Shown here piece after piece: positions 33,825 to 42,230 of a stretch of 64,000 nucleotides of DNA. A program made the position numbers and the translations under genes. The notes beneath the pieces are model-generated. The model was not told where the DNA came from. It made no database searches and was given only the letters and a program-made list of their open reading frames with translations. Location: assembly GCF_008923205.2 (NCBI RefSeq), contig NZ_WBMS02000037.1, positions 40,154 through 104,153 on the forward strand, written 5' to 3'. The stretch comes from Actinomadura physcomitrii. GTDB lineage: Bacteria; Actinomycetota; Actinomycetes; Streptosporangiales; Streptosporangiaceae. Positions within the stretch are counted from its first letter, which is position 1. Each line of letters opens with the position of its first letter.

Positions 33825-34646
33825 ATGAAGCGGGGACGGGGCGGGGCCGAGTCGATGGTGCGGCTCGAGGATCGGACGGTGCGGGAAGGCGCGCGGCGCA
33901 GAGCGGACGGGTACGCGGTCGCCGGAGCCGGTTTCCTGGCGTCCATGGTGGCCGCGCAGGTGGCGTCCGGGGTCGGCGCGGAGCCGGTGCGCTGGATCAA
34001 CCCGGTGGTGGGTGCGCTCGCGGCGGCGGCCGGTTGCTTCGCCGCGTCGCGGCGGGGCTCCGCGCGGGCGGCCGGCGCGGTGGCGACCGCGATGGCGCTG
34101 GGGCACACCGCGGAACGGATCGGAGTGCGGACCGGGCTGCCGTTCGGGCGGTACACCTACACACCGGTGCTGCGACCGCAGGTGGGCGGTGTCCCCGTGA
34201 CGGTCGCGGTGGCGTGGTCCGGGATGGGGCTGGCGGCGCACGCGGTCGCGGCCGTTCTGGTTCCGGGCCGGCGGCCGGTGCGCCGGGCGGCGGTCGGAGC
34301 GCTGGCGCTGACCGCGTGGGACGCGTTCCTGGACCCGCAGATGCTCCGGCACGACCTGTGGAGATGGGCGCGCCGCGGCGCCTACCGGGGGGTGCCGGCG
34401 AGCAACTTCGCCGGCTGGCTGGGCGTGTCCGCGCTGCTCATGGCCGTGACCGAGGCGTGGGTCGGCGGGCCGGACGCCCCGGCGGGGCTCGTGGCGACGT
34501 ACGGGCTCATGGCGGTGATGGAGACGCTGGCGTTCGCGGTGGTGTTCGAGCCGAGGGATCCCGTCGTGGCGGTGGCGGGCGGGGTGGCGATGGGCGCGTT
34601 CGCGGTGCCCGCCGCGGTGCTGACCGGGCGGCGACGGACGAGCTGA
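33825..34646 (+). CDS. cruF: Carotenoid biosynthesis membrane protein, CruF (1',2'-hydratase) family
   Basis: 273 residues from ATG 33825 (ATG 33855 is also possible; neither has a good ribosome site). A polytopic membrane protein of PF04240: GHTAERIGVRTGLPFGRYTY, AWDAFLDPQMLRHDLWRW, and NFAGWLGVSALLMAVTEAW are hallmark blocks. The family adds water to the psi end of acyclic carotenoids (CruF), or is its archaeal CruF-like relative. It opens the carotenoid cluster; crtI follows 182 bp later. It predicts a tertiary C-1' hydroxyl that a glycosyltransferase can then decorate. Confidence 0.83.
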   Translation: MKRGRGGAESMVRLEDRTVREGARRRADGYAVAGAGFLASMVAAQVASGVGAEPVRWINPVVGALAAAAGCFAASRRGSARAAGAVATAMALGHTAERIGVRTGLPFGRYTYTPVLRPQVGGVPVTVAVAWSGMGLAAHAVAAVLVPGRRPVRRAAVGALALTAWDAFLDPQMLRHDLWRWARRGAYRGVPASNFAGWLGVSALLMAVTEAWVGGPDAPAGLVATYGLMAVMETLAFAVVFEPRDPVVAVAGGVAMGAFAVPAAVLTGRRRTS

Positions 34647-34757
34647 ACGGGCGCTGGGAGCGGCGGCCATCGGGACGGTGCATGGCGGGCAAAATTCGCT
34701 TCAGGCGTGCGTGTGCAGGTCAGAGGGGGGGTACGGGCGGACAATCAAGGAGGGGAC

Positions 34758-34829
34758 ATGATCGGCGCACTGCACATGACGGGCATTGAGCGCGACTTCG
34801 TGTCCACGGTGCGCCGTGGCGGGCGCTGA
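34758..34829 (+). CDS. 23-residue leader ORF coupled to crtI
   Basis: ATG 34758 follows AAGGAGGGG by 3 nt, the best ribosome site in the cluster. It encodes MIGALHMTGI and 13 more residues, then stops at TGA 34827-34829, which overlaps the crtI ATG (TGATG). The crtI start has no ribosome site of its own. So ribosomes probably load at the leader and reinitiate at crtI. It could be a simple coupling leader or a regulatory peptide; no attenuator hairpin is obvious. Confidence 0.5.
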   Translation: MIGALHMTGIERDFVSTVRRGGR

Positions 34830-36298
34830 TGGCGCAGAGCGGTCCGGTCGTCGTCATCGGGGCGGGTCTGGCCGGGTTGTCGGCGGCGATCCACCTCGCC
34901 GCCGGAGGCCGCGAGGTCGTGGTGGTCGAGGTCCGGGACGAACCGGGCGGATGCTGCGGAACGGCGCACGCGGGACGCTACCGGTTCGACACGGGCCCTT
35001 CGGTGCTGACCATGCCGCAGGTACTGGCGGAGACGTTCGGCGCGGCGGGCGAGGACATGGAGAACCTCCTGCCGCTCCGGCGCCTCGATCCGTTCTACCG
35101 GCTGTCCTTCCACGACGGCTCGCGGCTGGACGTGGTGGCGGGCGCGGAGCGGATGGCCGAGAACGTCCGCGAGCTGTGCGGGCCGGACGAGGCGGCCCGC
35201 TACCTGCGGTTCCGGCGGCGGCTCGCAGCGATGTTCGAGGCCGAATGGCCGGCGTTCATCGACGCGGACATGACCCGGCTGCGGAGCATGGCCCGTCCCG
35301 TCGCGCTGCTCAGGCTCGCGGCGGCGGGCGGTTTCCGGCGGCTGGACCGGTTCGTGGCAAGCCAGTTGACCGACGAACGGCTCATCAGGGCGCACACGTT
35401 CCAGTCGCTGTACGTCGGGCTCCCTCCCGGCAAGGCGCTGGCGGTGTACGCGGTCGTCGCGTACATGGACACCATCGGCGGGGTGTACTTCCCGGCGGCG
35501 GGCGGCATGCACGCCGTCCCGCAGGCCCTCGCCGCCGTGGCCGAGAAGGCGGGCGCCGTGCTGAGGTACGGCGTGCGCGCCGAGCGGGTCGAGACGGACG
35601 CGTCCGGGGTGGCGGCAGTGCGGCTGGAGGGCGGCGAACGGCTCGCCGCCGGGTCGGTCGTGGTCGCGTGCGACCTGGCGCGGGCCCGCCGCGGGCTGCT
35701 GCCGGACGCGGCGGGCGACTGGCGGCTGCACCGCCCCCGGTATTCGCCGTCCTGCCTGGTGATGCACTTCGGGCTCGACGGCCGGCCGCCCGGCCGCGCG
35801 CACCACACGCTGCACTTCGGCCGGGAGTGGGCCGGAACCTTCTCCGCCCTGGCCGCCGGACGCCCGCAACCCGACCCGAGCCTCCTGGTCACCTGCCCCG
35901 AGCCGGACGCCGCCGCGGCGCCGCCCGGCCACGGCACGCTGAGCGTCCTGGAACCCGCACCGAACACCGCGAGCGGAGCCGACTGGGACCGTCTCGCGCC
36001 GCGGCTGGAGCAGCGCCTGCTCGCCCGCCTGTCCGACCTCGGGTACGGCGACCTGTCCGGCGCCCCGAGGCGGACGTTCGATCCGCGCGACTGGGCCCGC
36101 CTCGGCCATTCGGCGGGCACGCCCTTCGCGCTCGACCACCGGTTCTCCCAGACGGCCTGGTTCCGGCCCGCCGGCCGCAGCCGCCGCGTCCCCGGCCTGC
36201 ACTTCGCAGGGATGTACACCGCGCCCGGTGTGGGCGTCCCACCGGCTCTGATCTCCGGACGGCTCGCCGCCGCCCGCATCCTGGAAGGCCGCCGATGA
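34829..36298 (+). CDS. crtI: Phytoene desaturase, CrtI family
   Basis: 489 residues. N-terminal FAD-binding GAGLAGLSAAIHLAAGG with the acidic VVVVEVRDEPGG, RFDTGPSVLTMP near residue 60, YMDTIGGVYFPAAGGMHAVPQ in the middle and the C-terminal GLHFAGMYTAPGVGVPPALISG, all standard for CrtI-type desaturases/isomerases. It converts phytoene to neurosporene/lycopene at the membrane. Start coupled to the leader ORF; stop overlaps crtB (ATGA). A second CrtI-family protein at 40580-42031 probably does the later 3,4-desaturation. Confidence 0.9.
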   Translation: MAQSGPVVVIGAGLAGLSAAIHLAAGGREVVVVEVRDEPGGCCGTAHAGRYRFDTGPSVLTMPQVLAETFGAAGEDMENLLPLRRLDPFYRLSFHDGSRLDVVAGAERMAENVRELCGPDEAARYLRFRRRLAAMFEAEWPAFIDADMTRLRSMARPVALLRLAAAGGFRRLDRFVASQLTDERLIRAHTFQSLYVGLPPGKALAVYAVVAYMDTIGGVYFPAAGGMHAVPQALAAVAEKAGAVLRYGVRAERVETDASGVAAVRLEGGERLAAGSVVVACDLARARRGLLPDAAGDWRLHRPRYSPSCLVMHFGLDGRPPGRAHHTLHFGREWAGTFSALAAGRPQPDPSLLVTCPEPDAAAAPPGHGTLSVLEPAPNTASGADWDRLAPRLEQRLLARLSDLGYGDLSGAPRRTFDPRDWARLGHSAGTPFALDHRFSQTAWFRPAGRSRRVPGLHFAGMYTAPGVGVPPALISGRLAAARILEGRR

Positions 36299-37206
36299 CG
36301 CTGACCGCGAGCTATGAGCACTGCCGCCGGCTCAACGCCCGGCACGGCCGCTCATTCTACCTGGCCACGATACTGCTGCCGGCGTGGAAGCGCCGCCACG
36401 TGCACGCGCTGTACGGGTTCACCCGCCATGTGGACGACATCGTCGACGCGCGCGGCGGGACGGCCGCCGACGCCGGTGACCGGGCGCGCGCGCTCGACGA
36501 GGTGACCGGGCGGCTGAGCGCGAGCCTGGCGGGCGAGACGATCGAGGACCCGGTGCTGCCCGCCTTCGTGCACACCGTCCGGTCCTTCGGCATCGAGCGC
36601 GCCGATCTCGACGCCTTCCTGCGGTCCATGCGCGCCGACCTCACCGTCACCCGGTACGGCACCTACGACGACCTGCTCGTCTACATGGAGGGTTCGGGTG
36701 CCGCGATCGGGCTGATGATGCTTCCCGTCCTGGAGACGGTGCCCGGTGCCGGGCGGCGGGCCCGCGAGGCGGCCCGCGAGCTGGGACGGGCGTTCCAGCT
36801 GACGAACTTCCTGCGGGACGTCGCCGAGGACCTGGCCCGTGGCCGCGTCTACCTGCCGCAGGAGGACCTCGCCAAGTTCGGGGTCACCGAGGACGACCTC
36901 CATCGCGGCGTCCCGGCACGAGCCCTGCGCGACCTGGTCGCCTTCGAGTCGGGCCGCGCCCGCGACCACTACCGCCGCGCCCTCGCCGGCGTGGAGCTGC
37001 TCGCGCCGTCCTCCCGTCCCTGCATCCGCGCAGCGTACGAGCTGTACAGCGGCATCCTGGACGAGATCGCCGCGGCCGGGCACGACGTGCTGACCGCGCG
37101 GGCGCGGGTGCCGCGCCGCCGCCGGGCCGCGATCTTCGCTCGGCACATGCTGGCCGCCTCCGCCGCCGGCCGCGCCGAACGGCGGCGGCCGGTCGAGGCG
37201 GTCTGA
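36295..37206 (+). CDS. crtB: Phytoene synthase
   Basis: 303 residues. Two aspartate-rich prenyl diphosphate/Mg sites: DDIVD (47-51, in YGFTRHVDDIVD) and DVAED (175-179, in LRDVAEDLARGRVYLP), plus QLTNFLRD. It condenses two geranylgeranyl diphosphates to phytoene, the committed carotenoid step. ATGA overlap with crtI. No geranylgeranyl diphosphate synthase gene is in the window, so GGPP must come from elsewhere. The next gene, a PlsX paralogue, begins 2 bp after its stop. Confidence 0.95.
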   Translation: MTLTASYEHCRRLNARHGRSFYLATILLPAWKRRHVHALYGFTRHVDDIVDARGGTAADAGDRARALDEVTGRLSASLAGETIEDPVLPAFVHTVRSFGIERADLDAFLRSMRADLTVTRYGTYDDLLVYMEGSGAAIGLMMLPVLETVPGAGRRAREAARELGRAFQLTNFLRDVAEDLARGRVYLPQEDLAKFGVTEDDLHRGVPARALRDLVAFESGRARDHYRRALAGVELLAPSSRPCIRAAYELYSGILDEIAAAGHDVLTARARVPRRRRAAIFARHMLAASAAGRAERRRPVEAV

Positions 37207-37207
37207 G

Positions 37208-38200
37208 ATGGCCGGGACGGCGCGTCCGGTGGTGCTGGACGCGATGAGCGGCGACCACGGACCGGCCGAGACGGTGCCGGGGGCTCTGGCGGCGCGCCGC
37301 GAGCACGGCGTTCCGGTCGTCCTCGTCGGCCGGGCGGACGACCTGCACCGCGAACTGCGGCGGCACGGCGGGACCGGGGAGGTGGAGGTCGAGCACGCCG
37401 GCGAGGTCGTGCCGATGGCCGAGCGCGGCGCGCGGGCCGCCGCCCGGCCGGAGTCGAGCCTCGCGGTCGGGTGCGCGCTCGCCCGCCGGCGAGGTGCCGC
37501 GTTCGTCTCGGCCGGGTCCACCGGAGCCGTGGTGACGTGCGCGGTCCGCGCGTTCGGACGGCGGGAGGGGGTGCTGCGCCCGGCGCTGGCGGTGGCGCTG
37601 CCCACGCCGTCCGGTTCCACCGTGCTGGTCGACGCGGGCGGGACCGCCGATCCGACCCCGAAGATGCTCAGGCAGTTCGCTCTGCTCGGCGCCGCGTACG
37701 CACGGAATGTCCTCGGCGTGCCCGATCCGTCGGTGGGCCTGCTGTCGATCGGTGCCGAGCCGGGGAAGGGCAACCGGCTCGCCCGGGAGGCCGCCGCGCT
37801 GCTGCCGGGCCTGCCCGCCCGCTTCCACGGCAACGTCGAAGGGCACGACGTGCTCGCCGGAACGGTCGACGTGGTCGTGACGGACGGCTTCACCGGCAAC
37901 GTCGTGCTGAAGAACATCGAGGGCTGCGTCCGGACGGTCTTGGGAATGGTCGCCGAAGCCGGTATCGCCCCGCCCGACCGGCTCGCGGAGGTCGCACGCC
38001 TCTACACCGCGGACACGCACGGCGGTGCCGCCCTGCTGGGGCTCGCAGGCACGGTCGTCGTGGGCCACGGCTCGTCGCGATCGACCGCCATCGCGCGCGC
38101 CTGCGTGGTCGCGTCAGAGCTGGCCGCCGGGGGCGGGCCCGTGCCCGTGGACGGCCGCTCCTCCCCGAGAACGGCCGCTCCCGTGGGACCGGTCGCGTGA
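37208..38200 (+). CDS. PlsX-like phosphate acyltransferase within the carotenoid operon
   Basis: 330 residues, normal PlsX length, starting 2 bp after crtB with GAGGCGG as ribosome site. PlsX hallmarks: VVLDAMSGDHGPAETVPGAL, SAGSTGAVV, LPTPSGSTVLVDAGGT, LLSIGAEPGKGN, GNVEGHDVL and VVTDGFTGNVVLKNIEG. PlsX turns acyl-ACP into acyl-phosphate at the membrane. The housekeeping copy normally sits with rpmF/fabD-type genes; this copy is cotranscribed with carotenoid genes and partnered by the diverged PlsY at 38897. It probably supplies acyl-phosphate for carotenoid or membrane acylation (inference). Confidence 0.87.
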   Translation: MAGTARPVVLDAMSGDHGPAETVPGALAARREHGVPVVLVGRADDLHRELRRHGGTGEVEVEHAGEVVPMAERGARAAARPESSLAVGCALARRRGAAFVSAGSTGAVVTCAVRAFGRREGVLRPALAVALPTPSGSTVLVDAGGTADPTPKMLRQFALLGAAYARNVLGVPDPSVGLLSIGAEPGKGNRLAREAAALLPGLPARFHGNVEGHDVLAGTVDVVVTDGFTGNVVLKNIEGCVRTVLGMVAEAGIAPPDRLAEVARLYTADTHGGAALLGLAGTVVVGHGSSRSTAIARACVVASELAAGGGPVPVDGRSSPRTAAPVGPVA

Positions 38201-38205
38201 GGCGC

Positions 38206-38937
38206 TCACTCCGTACGGCGAGCCCGCAGCGGGTCGTGGCCGTCCCAGGTGCCCCGGCTCGCGTAAGGGATGAAACGGGCGAACAGCTCCTCGGCGTACC
38301 AGCGTTCCGTGCGCACGCGTCCGATGACGGTGCGGTGCGCGCCCGTGCGGTAGGCGAACCGCGCGATGGCGGGGTCGCCGTCCCACAGCGAGAAGGTCGC
38401 CTGCCGGGCGAGCGGCCACTCCCCCACCCCGATCGACGCCAGGCAGCCGTCCTCCCGGCGCAGCTCCCGGTCCACGTCCGGAACCGACCGGTAGAACGCC
38501 ACCAGCCGGCTCGGGCGGATCGAAGCCCTGGTCAGCACGGCCACCGGCCCGGTCCTGGGCTTGCTGACAGGAATCCCGGCCGCGAAGGGATCGCGCCCGC
38601 CCCACCGGCCGCGAGACCCGAGCGGTACGAGCCGGACATGCCAGGACTCCTCGGCCTCCTCCCACCGTGCGGCCACCGGCGACCGTGCGAGGAACTCCTC
38701 CAGCGCGGGCTCCCCGTCCCACACCGCGAACAGGGCCCAGCGGCGCAGGTCCGCGCCCAGGCTCATGGACCGGCCTCGGCCCGTGCCCAGCAGCCGCCAG
38801 AACTGAAGCCCGGCAGTGCGGCGCAGCAGCGGCCGGTCGAACGCCATGTACCGCATGGCGTTTACACCCGCGTACCTGATGAGGTGGAACGAGGCGATGA
38901 CCCTGGTATCGGCGGCTCCCGTGCTCGGCGCGTCCAT
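38206..38937 (-). CDS. Spheroidene monooxygenase (CrtA)-like carotenoid oxygenase
   Basis: 243 residues. CrtA-family pattern: VIASFHLIRYAG near the start, GLQFWRLLGTGRGRSM (heme-oxygenase-like family block), WALFAVWDGEPALEEFL, SWHVRLVPLGSRGRWGG, and TRASIRPSRLVAFYRSVP. CrtA introduces keto groups at C-2 of acyclic carotenoids using O2. Minus strand inside the cluster; its stop is 5 bp past the PlsX-like stop. The 5' end overlaps the divergent PlsY-like start by 41 bp if ATG 38937 is right. The N-terminal VIASFHLIRY block argues for that start over ATG 38856. Confidence 0.78.
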   Translation of the reverse strand: MDAPSTGAADTRVIASFHLIRYAGVNAMRYMAFDRPLLRRTAGLQFWRLLGTGRGRSMSLGADLRRWALFAVWDGEPALEEFLARSPVAARWEEAEESWHVRLVPLGSRGRWGGRDPFAAGIPVSKPRTGPVAVLTRASIRPSRLVAFYRSVPDVDRELRREDGCLASIGVGEWPLARQATFSLWDGDPAIARFAYRTGAHRTVIGRVRTERWYAEELFARFIPYASRGTWDGHDPLRARRTE

Positions 38938-39508
38938 CGGCGGCTACCTGCTCGGCTCGGTGCCGGTCGCGGTGCTCGTCGGACGCGCGCACGGCTTCGA
39001 CCCGCGCGACGTCGGCGACCGCAACCCCGGCTTCTGGAACATGATGGAGCAGCTCGGCTGGAGGGCCGCCGCCCCCGTGTTCGCCGGCGACCTGCTCAAG
39101 GGCACGGCCGCGGGCCTGGTCGGGCTCGCCGCGGGCGGCGGCGCGACGGGCGCGCTCGGGACGGTCGCCGGGGCGAGCGTCCTCCCCGTGTACGCGGCGG
39201 TGGCCGCCGCGATGGCCGGGCACGCCTGGCCGGCGTTCGCGGGCCGGCGCGGCGGCCGCTCGATCCTCACCTTCGCGGGCGGTTTCGCGGTGATCTGCCC
39301 GCCCGCGTTCACACTCGGTGTCGCGCTGCTGGCCGGGGTGGGCCTGGCGTCGCGCTCGTTCGCCTTGGGCACGCGCGCCGCGGTCTTCTCCCTGCCCGCG
39401 CTGCAGCTCCTGTTCGCGCCCGCCGAGCACGTCGCGGGGACCGGTGCGCTCATGAGCCTCATCGGGCTGCGCTTCGGTCAGGCCGCCGTGGCCGGGCGCC
39501 GCGCGTGA
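38897..39508 (+). CDS. Diverged PlsY-like membrane acyltransferase
   Basis: 203 residues, about five helices, PlsY fold: GGYLLGSVPVAVLVGRAHG opens it and FAGDLLKG is kept. But the three PlsY motifs are altered. Motif 1 (GSGNxGxTNxxR) reads GDRNPGFWNMME, losing the Ser and Arg reported essential in PlsY. Motif 2 (GGKGVAT) reads GGRSILT. The C-terminal His/Asn motif 3 is not recognisable. So it may still use acyl-phosphate (from the PlsX-like partner) but hardly glycerol-3-phosphate. A carotenoid hydroxyl or glycosyl group is my candidate acceptor (inference). Confidence 0.75.
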   Translation: MTLVSAAPVLGASIGGYLLGSVPVAVLVGRAHGFDPRDVGDRNPGFWNMMEQLGWRAAAPVFAGDLLKGTAAGLVGLAAGGGATGALGTVAGASVLPVYAAVAAAMAGHAWPAFAGRRGGRSILTFAGGFAVICPPAFTLGVALLAGVGLASRSFALGTRAAVFSLPALQLLFAPAEHVAGTGALMSLIGLRFGQAAVAGRRA

Positions 39509-40583
39509 CCGCCGGACGGGCGTAGGTCCGTCCCCGCCAGGTGCGCGACGGCCGCAGCGCCGACCACGTCAGCCGCACCGCCGTCAGGACGTCGAGGAAC
39601 GGCGAGACCGCCAGCCCCGGGCCCGGCCTGGCGTAGCTGCCGCGCAGCGCCGTGGCCAGCAGGAACCGCTGGGCGAGCAGGCCGAGGTCCAGCGCCGTCG
39701 GACGTCCCCTCGCCAGCCGCATCACCGGCAGGGCGAGGGTCAGCCAGACGACCGCGAGGTCCGCCGCCAGCGCGCCGGGCGCGGTCACGTCCCGCAGGGA
39801 GATCGACCGTCCCCACTCGTGCCACACGCCGGCGGCCGACTCGTGCATGTCGACCTCCAGCAGGGCGCCGGCGTCCCGGAAGGCGACCCGCCAGCCGTCC
39901 CGGGCGAGCAGCCGGCCGAGGGCGACGTCGTCGGTGAGGTGGCCGCGGACCCGGGCGAACCCGCCGGCCCGCAGCATCGGCGCCTTGCGGAAGGCCAGGC
40001 ACTGGCCGTTGAGCAGGAGCCGGCCGGGCGACGCGGCGGCCGGGCCGATGGGACCGAACCGGTAGACCAGGCCGGCCAGGAACGAGGCGTGCAGCGCCTG
40101 CTCGGCGACGCCGCCGCAGACGAACCTCGGCCCGGCCGACACCAGGTCGAAGGCGTCGAGCAGCGACACCAGCTCCGCGCACAGGCCCGGCTTCGGGCGC
40201 GTGTCGGCGTCCAGCAGGACCACGATCGGGCCCGCGGCGGCGCGCACGCCCTGGTCCAGCGCCCACTGCTTGCCGACCCAGCCGTCCGGCAGCGGCTCCC
40301 CTGACACGACCTTCGCGCCGAGCCGCGCCGCGAGCCGGGCGGTGCCGTCGCGCGACTCGTCGTCCACGACGATCACCTCGGACACGTCGGGATCGGCGAG
40401 CAGGGGCCGGAGGCACGCCGCGAGCCGGGCCTCCTCGTCACGCGCCGGGATCACCACGGAGACCGGCTGCGGCGGCGGGCCGGCGTGACCGGGCACGAAG
40501 GGCGCGGGACGGTTCCGGCCGCGCGCCAGCCGGGCGGCCACCACCGCGGCGGCCCATGCCTGGAGCGGAGTCAGCGTCCTCAT
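39459..40583 (-). CDS. Family 2 glycosyltransferase of the carotenoid cluster (CruG-like)
   Basis: 374 residues from ATG 40583, overlapping the CrtD-like stop (ATGA). GT2 nucleotide-sugar fold: VSVVIPARDEEARLAACLRP, VIVVDDESRDGT, DGWVGKQWALDQG, and the DxD motif in VVLLDADTRP. A later acceptor/membrane part has LNGQCLAFRK and RGHLTDDVALGRLLARDG, then hydrophobic helices. This layout matches CruG/CrtX-like transferases that glycosylate hydroxylated carotenoids at the membrane. The 3' end overlaps the PlsY-like gene by 50 bp (convergent). Confidence 0.8.
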   Translation of the reverse strand: MRTLTPLQAWAAAVVAARLARGRNRPAPFVPGHAGPPPQPVSVVIPARDEEARLAACLRPLLADPDVSEVIVVDDESRDGTARLAARLGAKVVSGEPLPDGWVGKQWALDQGVRAAAGPIVVLLDADTRPKPGLCAELVSLLDAFDLVSAGPRFVCGGVAEQALHASFLAGLVYRFGPIGPAAASPGRLLLNGQCLAFRKAPMLRAGGFARVRGHLTDDVALGRLLARDGWRVAFRDAGALLEVDMHESAAGVWHEWGRSISLRDVTAPGALAADLAVVWLTLALPVMRLARGRPTALDLGLLAQRFLLATALRGSYARPGPGLAVSPFLDVLTAVRLTWSALRPSRTWRGRTYARPAVTRGARPRRPDRSAAR

Positions 40584-42031
40584 CCCACCCGCACGTCCTT
40601 CCGCACCGGAAGGTCCTGCTCGACGAGGGAGGCGACGATCCGGCCGCCCATCGCGACCAGCGGTAGCCCGCCGCCCGGATGCGCCGACCCTCCCACCAGG
40701 TACAGCCCGCGCCGCGGCCCCCGGTTGCCCGGCCTGCGGAACGGCGCGAACGCGCCCCGGTAGGCGGTCCCGTAGATCGCCCCGCCCCACGCGCCGTACC
40801 GGTCGCGCAGGTCGGCGGGGCTGAACGTCTCCGCGAACCGCAGCCGACCCGACAGGTCGTGCCCGCGCAGCGCCAGCCGTTCCAGCACCAGGTCGCGGTA
40901 GGCGTCCACGGACATCGGCCAGCGGCCCGGATCACCGGCCGGGACGTTGACCAGCAGCACAAGGTTCTCGGCCCCGGCCGGCGCCTGGGACGGGTCGTCC
41001 ACCGCCGAGCAGCCGATGTAGACCGTCGGGTCCTCCGGCGGTATCCGCCGCTCGAAGATGTCGCCGAACTCGCGCCGGTAGTCGGCCGAGAAGACGACGG
41101 AGTGGTGCGGCAGCCCCTCGGTGCGTCCCTCCACACCGGCGAGCACCAGAAACGCCGACGAGGACGGGCCGAGCCGCTCGATCCGCCGCGACCTGCGCCG
41201 GTCCGGCAGCAGCCGGCCGTACAGCGCGGCGGCGTCGGCGTTCACCACCACCGCGTCCGCGCTCGCCCGCTCTCCCGACGCCAGCACCACGCCCGACACC
41301 GCCGACCGGTCGGCGACCACCTCCACCACCTCGCTGCCGGTGTGGACGTCGACGCCCGCCTCGACCAGCAGGCGGGTCAGGTCGTCGGCGAGCCGGGGCA
41401 GCCCGCCCGGGACGTACCAGCCCCCGTCGCCGTGCTCGATCGCCGGGACGCAGCCGAGCGCGGCCGGCGCCCGGTACGGGCTCGACCCCGCGTACGTCGC
41501 GTACCGGCCGACGTACTGCCGCAGCCGCGGGTCGCGGAAGAACCGGCGGGCCAGACCGTCCAGCGTCCGGCCCGGCGCGACCGCGAACAGGTCGCCGATC
41601 CGGGCCTGCTCGGGCCGGCGGCCCAGCGGCCCGGCGAAGAACGTCCGCCGCGACGCCTCCAGGCAGCGCGCCGCCCACCGGTGGAAGGCGCGCCACGCCT
41701 CCCCCTCGCCGGGGGCCAGCCGCTCGACCTGCGCCGCCATCCGGTCGGGGTCGCGGTAGGCGCGCAGCTGCGACCCGTCGGCGAAGCGGTGGCGGCACAG
41801 CTCGTCCAGCTCCACCATCTCGCGCGCGACGCCCAGCTCGCGGAAGATCCCCGGGAGGGTCAGCAGCGACGGCCCCAGGGAGAAGACGAACCCGTCTCGC
41901 TCGCGTTCGGCGAGCTTCCCGCCGAGCCGGTCCAGCCGCTCATGCACCGTGACCCGGTGGCCGCCCCGCGCCAGCAGCAGCGCGGCGACCATCCCGCCGA
42001 CACCTCCGCCGACGACGATCACCTCGGCCAT
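40580..42031 (-). CDS. CrtI-family FAD-dependent carotenoid desaturase (CrtD-like)
   Basis: 483 residues from ATG 42031 (GGAGG 5 nt before). FAD motif VIVVGGGVGGMVAALLLARGG, LDRLGGKLAER, FSLGPSLLTLPGIFRELG, RYATYAGSSPYRAPAAL, GGWYVPGGLPRLADDL, and C-terminal GLYLVGGSAHPGGGLPLVAMGG. It is closer to the 1-hydroxycarotenoid 3,4-desaturase (CrtD) type than to the phytoene desaturase encoded at 34829. Together with the CruF-like hydratase this predicts 1-hydroxy-3,4-didehydro end groups. It forms an operon with the glycosyltransferase. Confidence 0.83.
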   Translation of the reverse strand: MAEVIVVGGGVGGMVAALLLARGGHRVTVHERLDRLGGKLAERERDGFVFSLGPSLLTLPGIFRELGVAREMVELDELCRHRFADGSQLRAYRDPDRMAAQVERLAPGEGEAWRAFHRWAARCLEASRRTFFAGPLGRRPEQARIGDLFAVAPGRTLDGLARRFFRDPRLRQYVGRYATYAGSSPYRAPAALGCVPAIEHGDGGWYVPGGLPRLADDLTRLLVEAGVDVHTGSEVVEVVADRSAVSGVVLASGERASADAVVVNADAAALYGRLLPDRRRSRRIERLGPSSSAFLVLAGVEGRTEGLPHHSVVFSADYRREFGDIFERRIPPEDPTVYIGCSAVDDPSQAPAGAENLVLLVNVPAGDPGRWPMSVDAYRDLVLERLALRGHDLSGRLRFAETFSPADLRDRYGAWGGAIYGTAYRGAFAPFRRPGNRGPRRGLYLVGGSAHPGGGLPLVAMGGRIVASLVEQDLPVRKDVRVG

Positions 42032-42230
42032 CGACGCCTCCCCGCCAGTCCGGCGACCGCGCCCTCCACCCGGTCGATCGGCTCGTGCGCCACCGTGAAC
42101 GCCGATGTCTTCCCCACCCGTCATCCCCCCGTGGATCGCGGCGCTCTCCGGACACGGCCGTGCCCGTCCGCCGCGCGATCATCTCGATCATGCCCAGAAG
42201 GAGCGGATGCACCACCGGCGATCCCGGGAT

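Noticed and set aside
34786..36294. Long alternative frame over crtI that leads into crtB
   Set aside because: Only the part after 36295 is protein-like (CrtB). Upstream it is Gly/Arg-rich frame-shadow, so a CrtI-CrtB fusion is not real.
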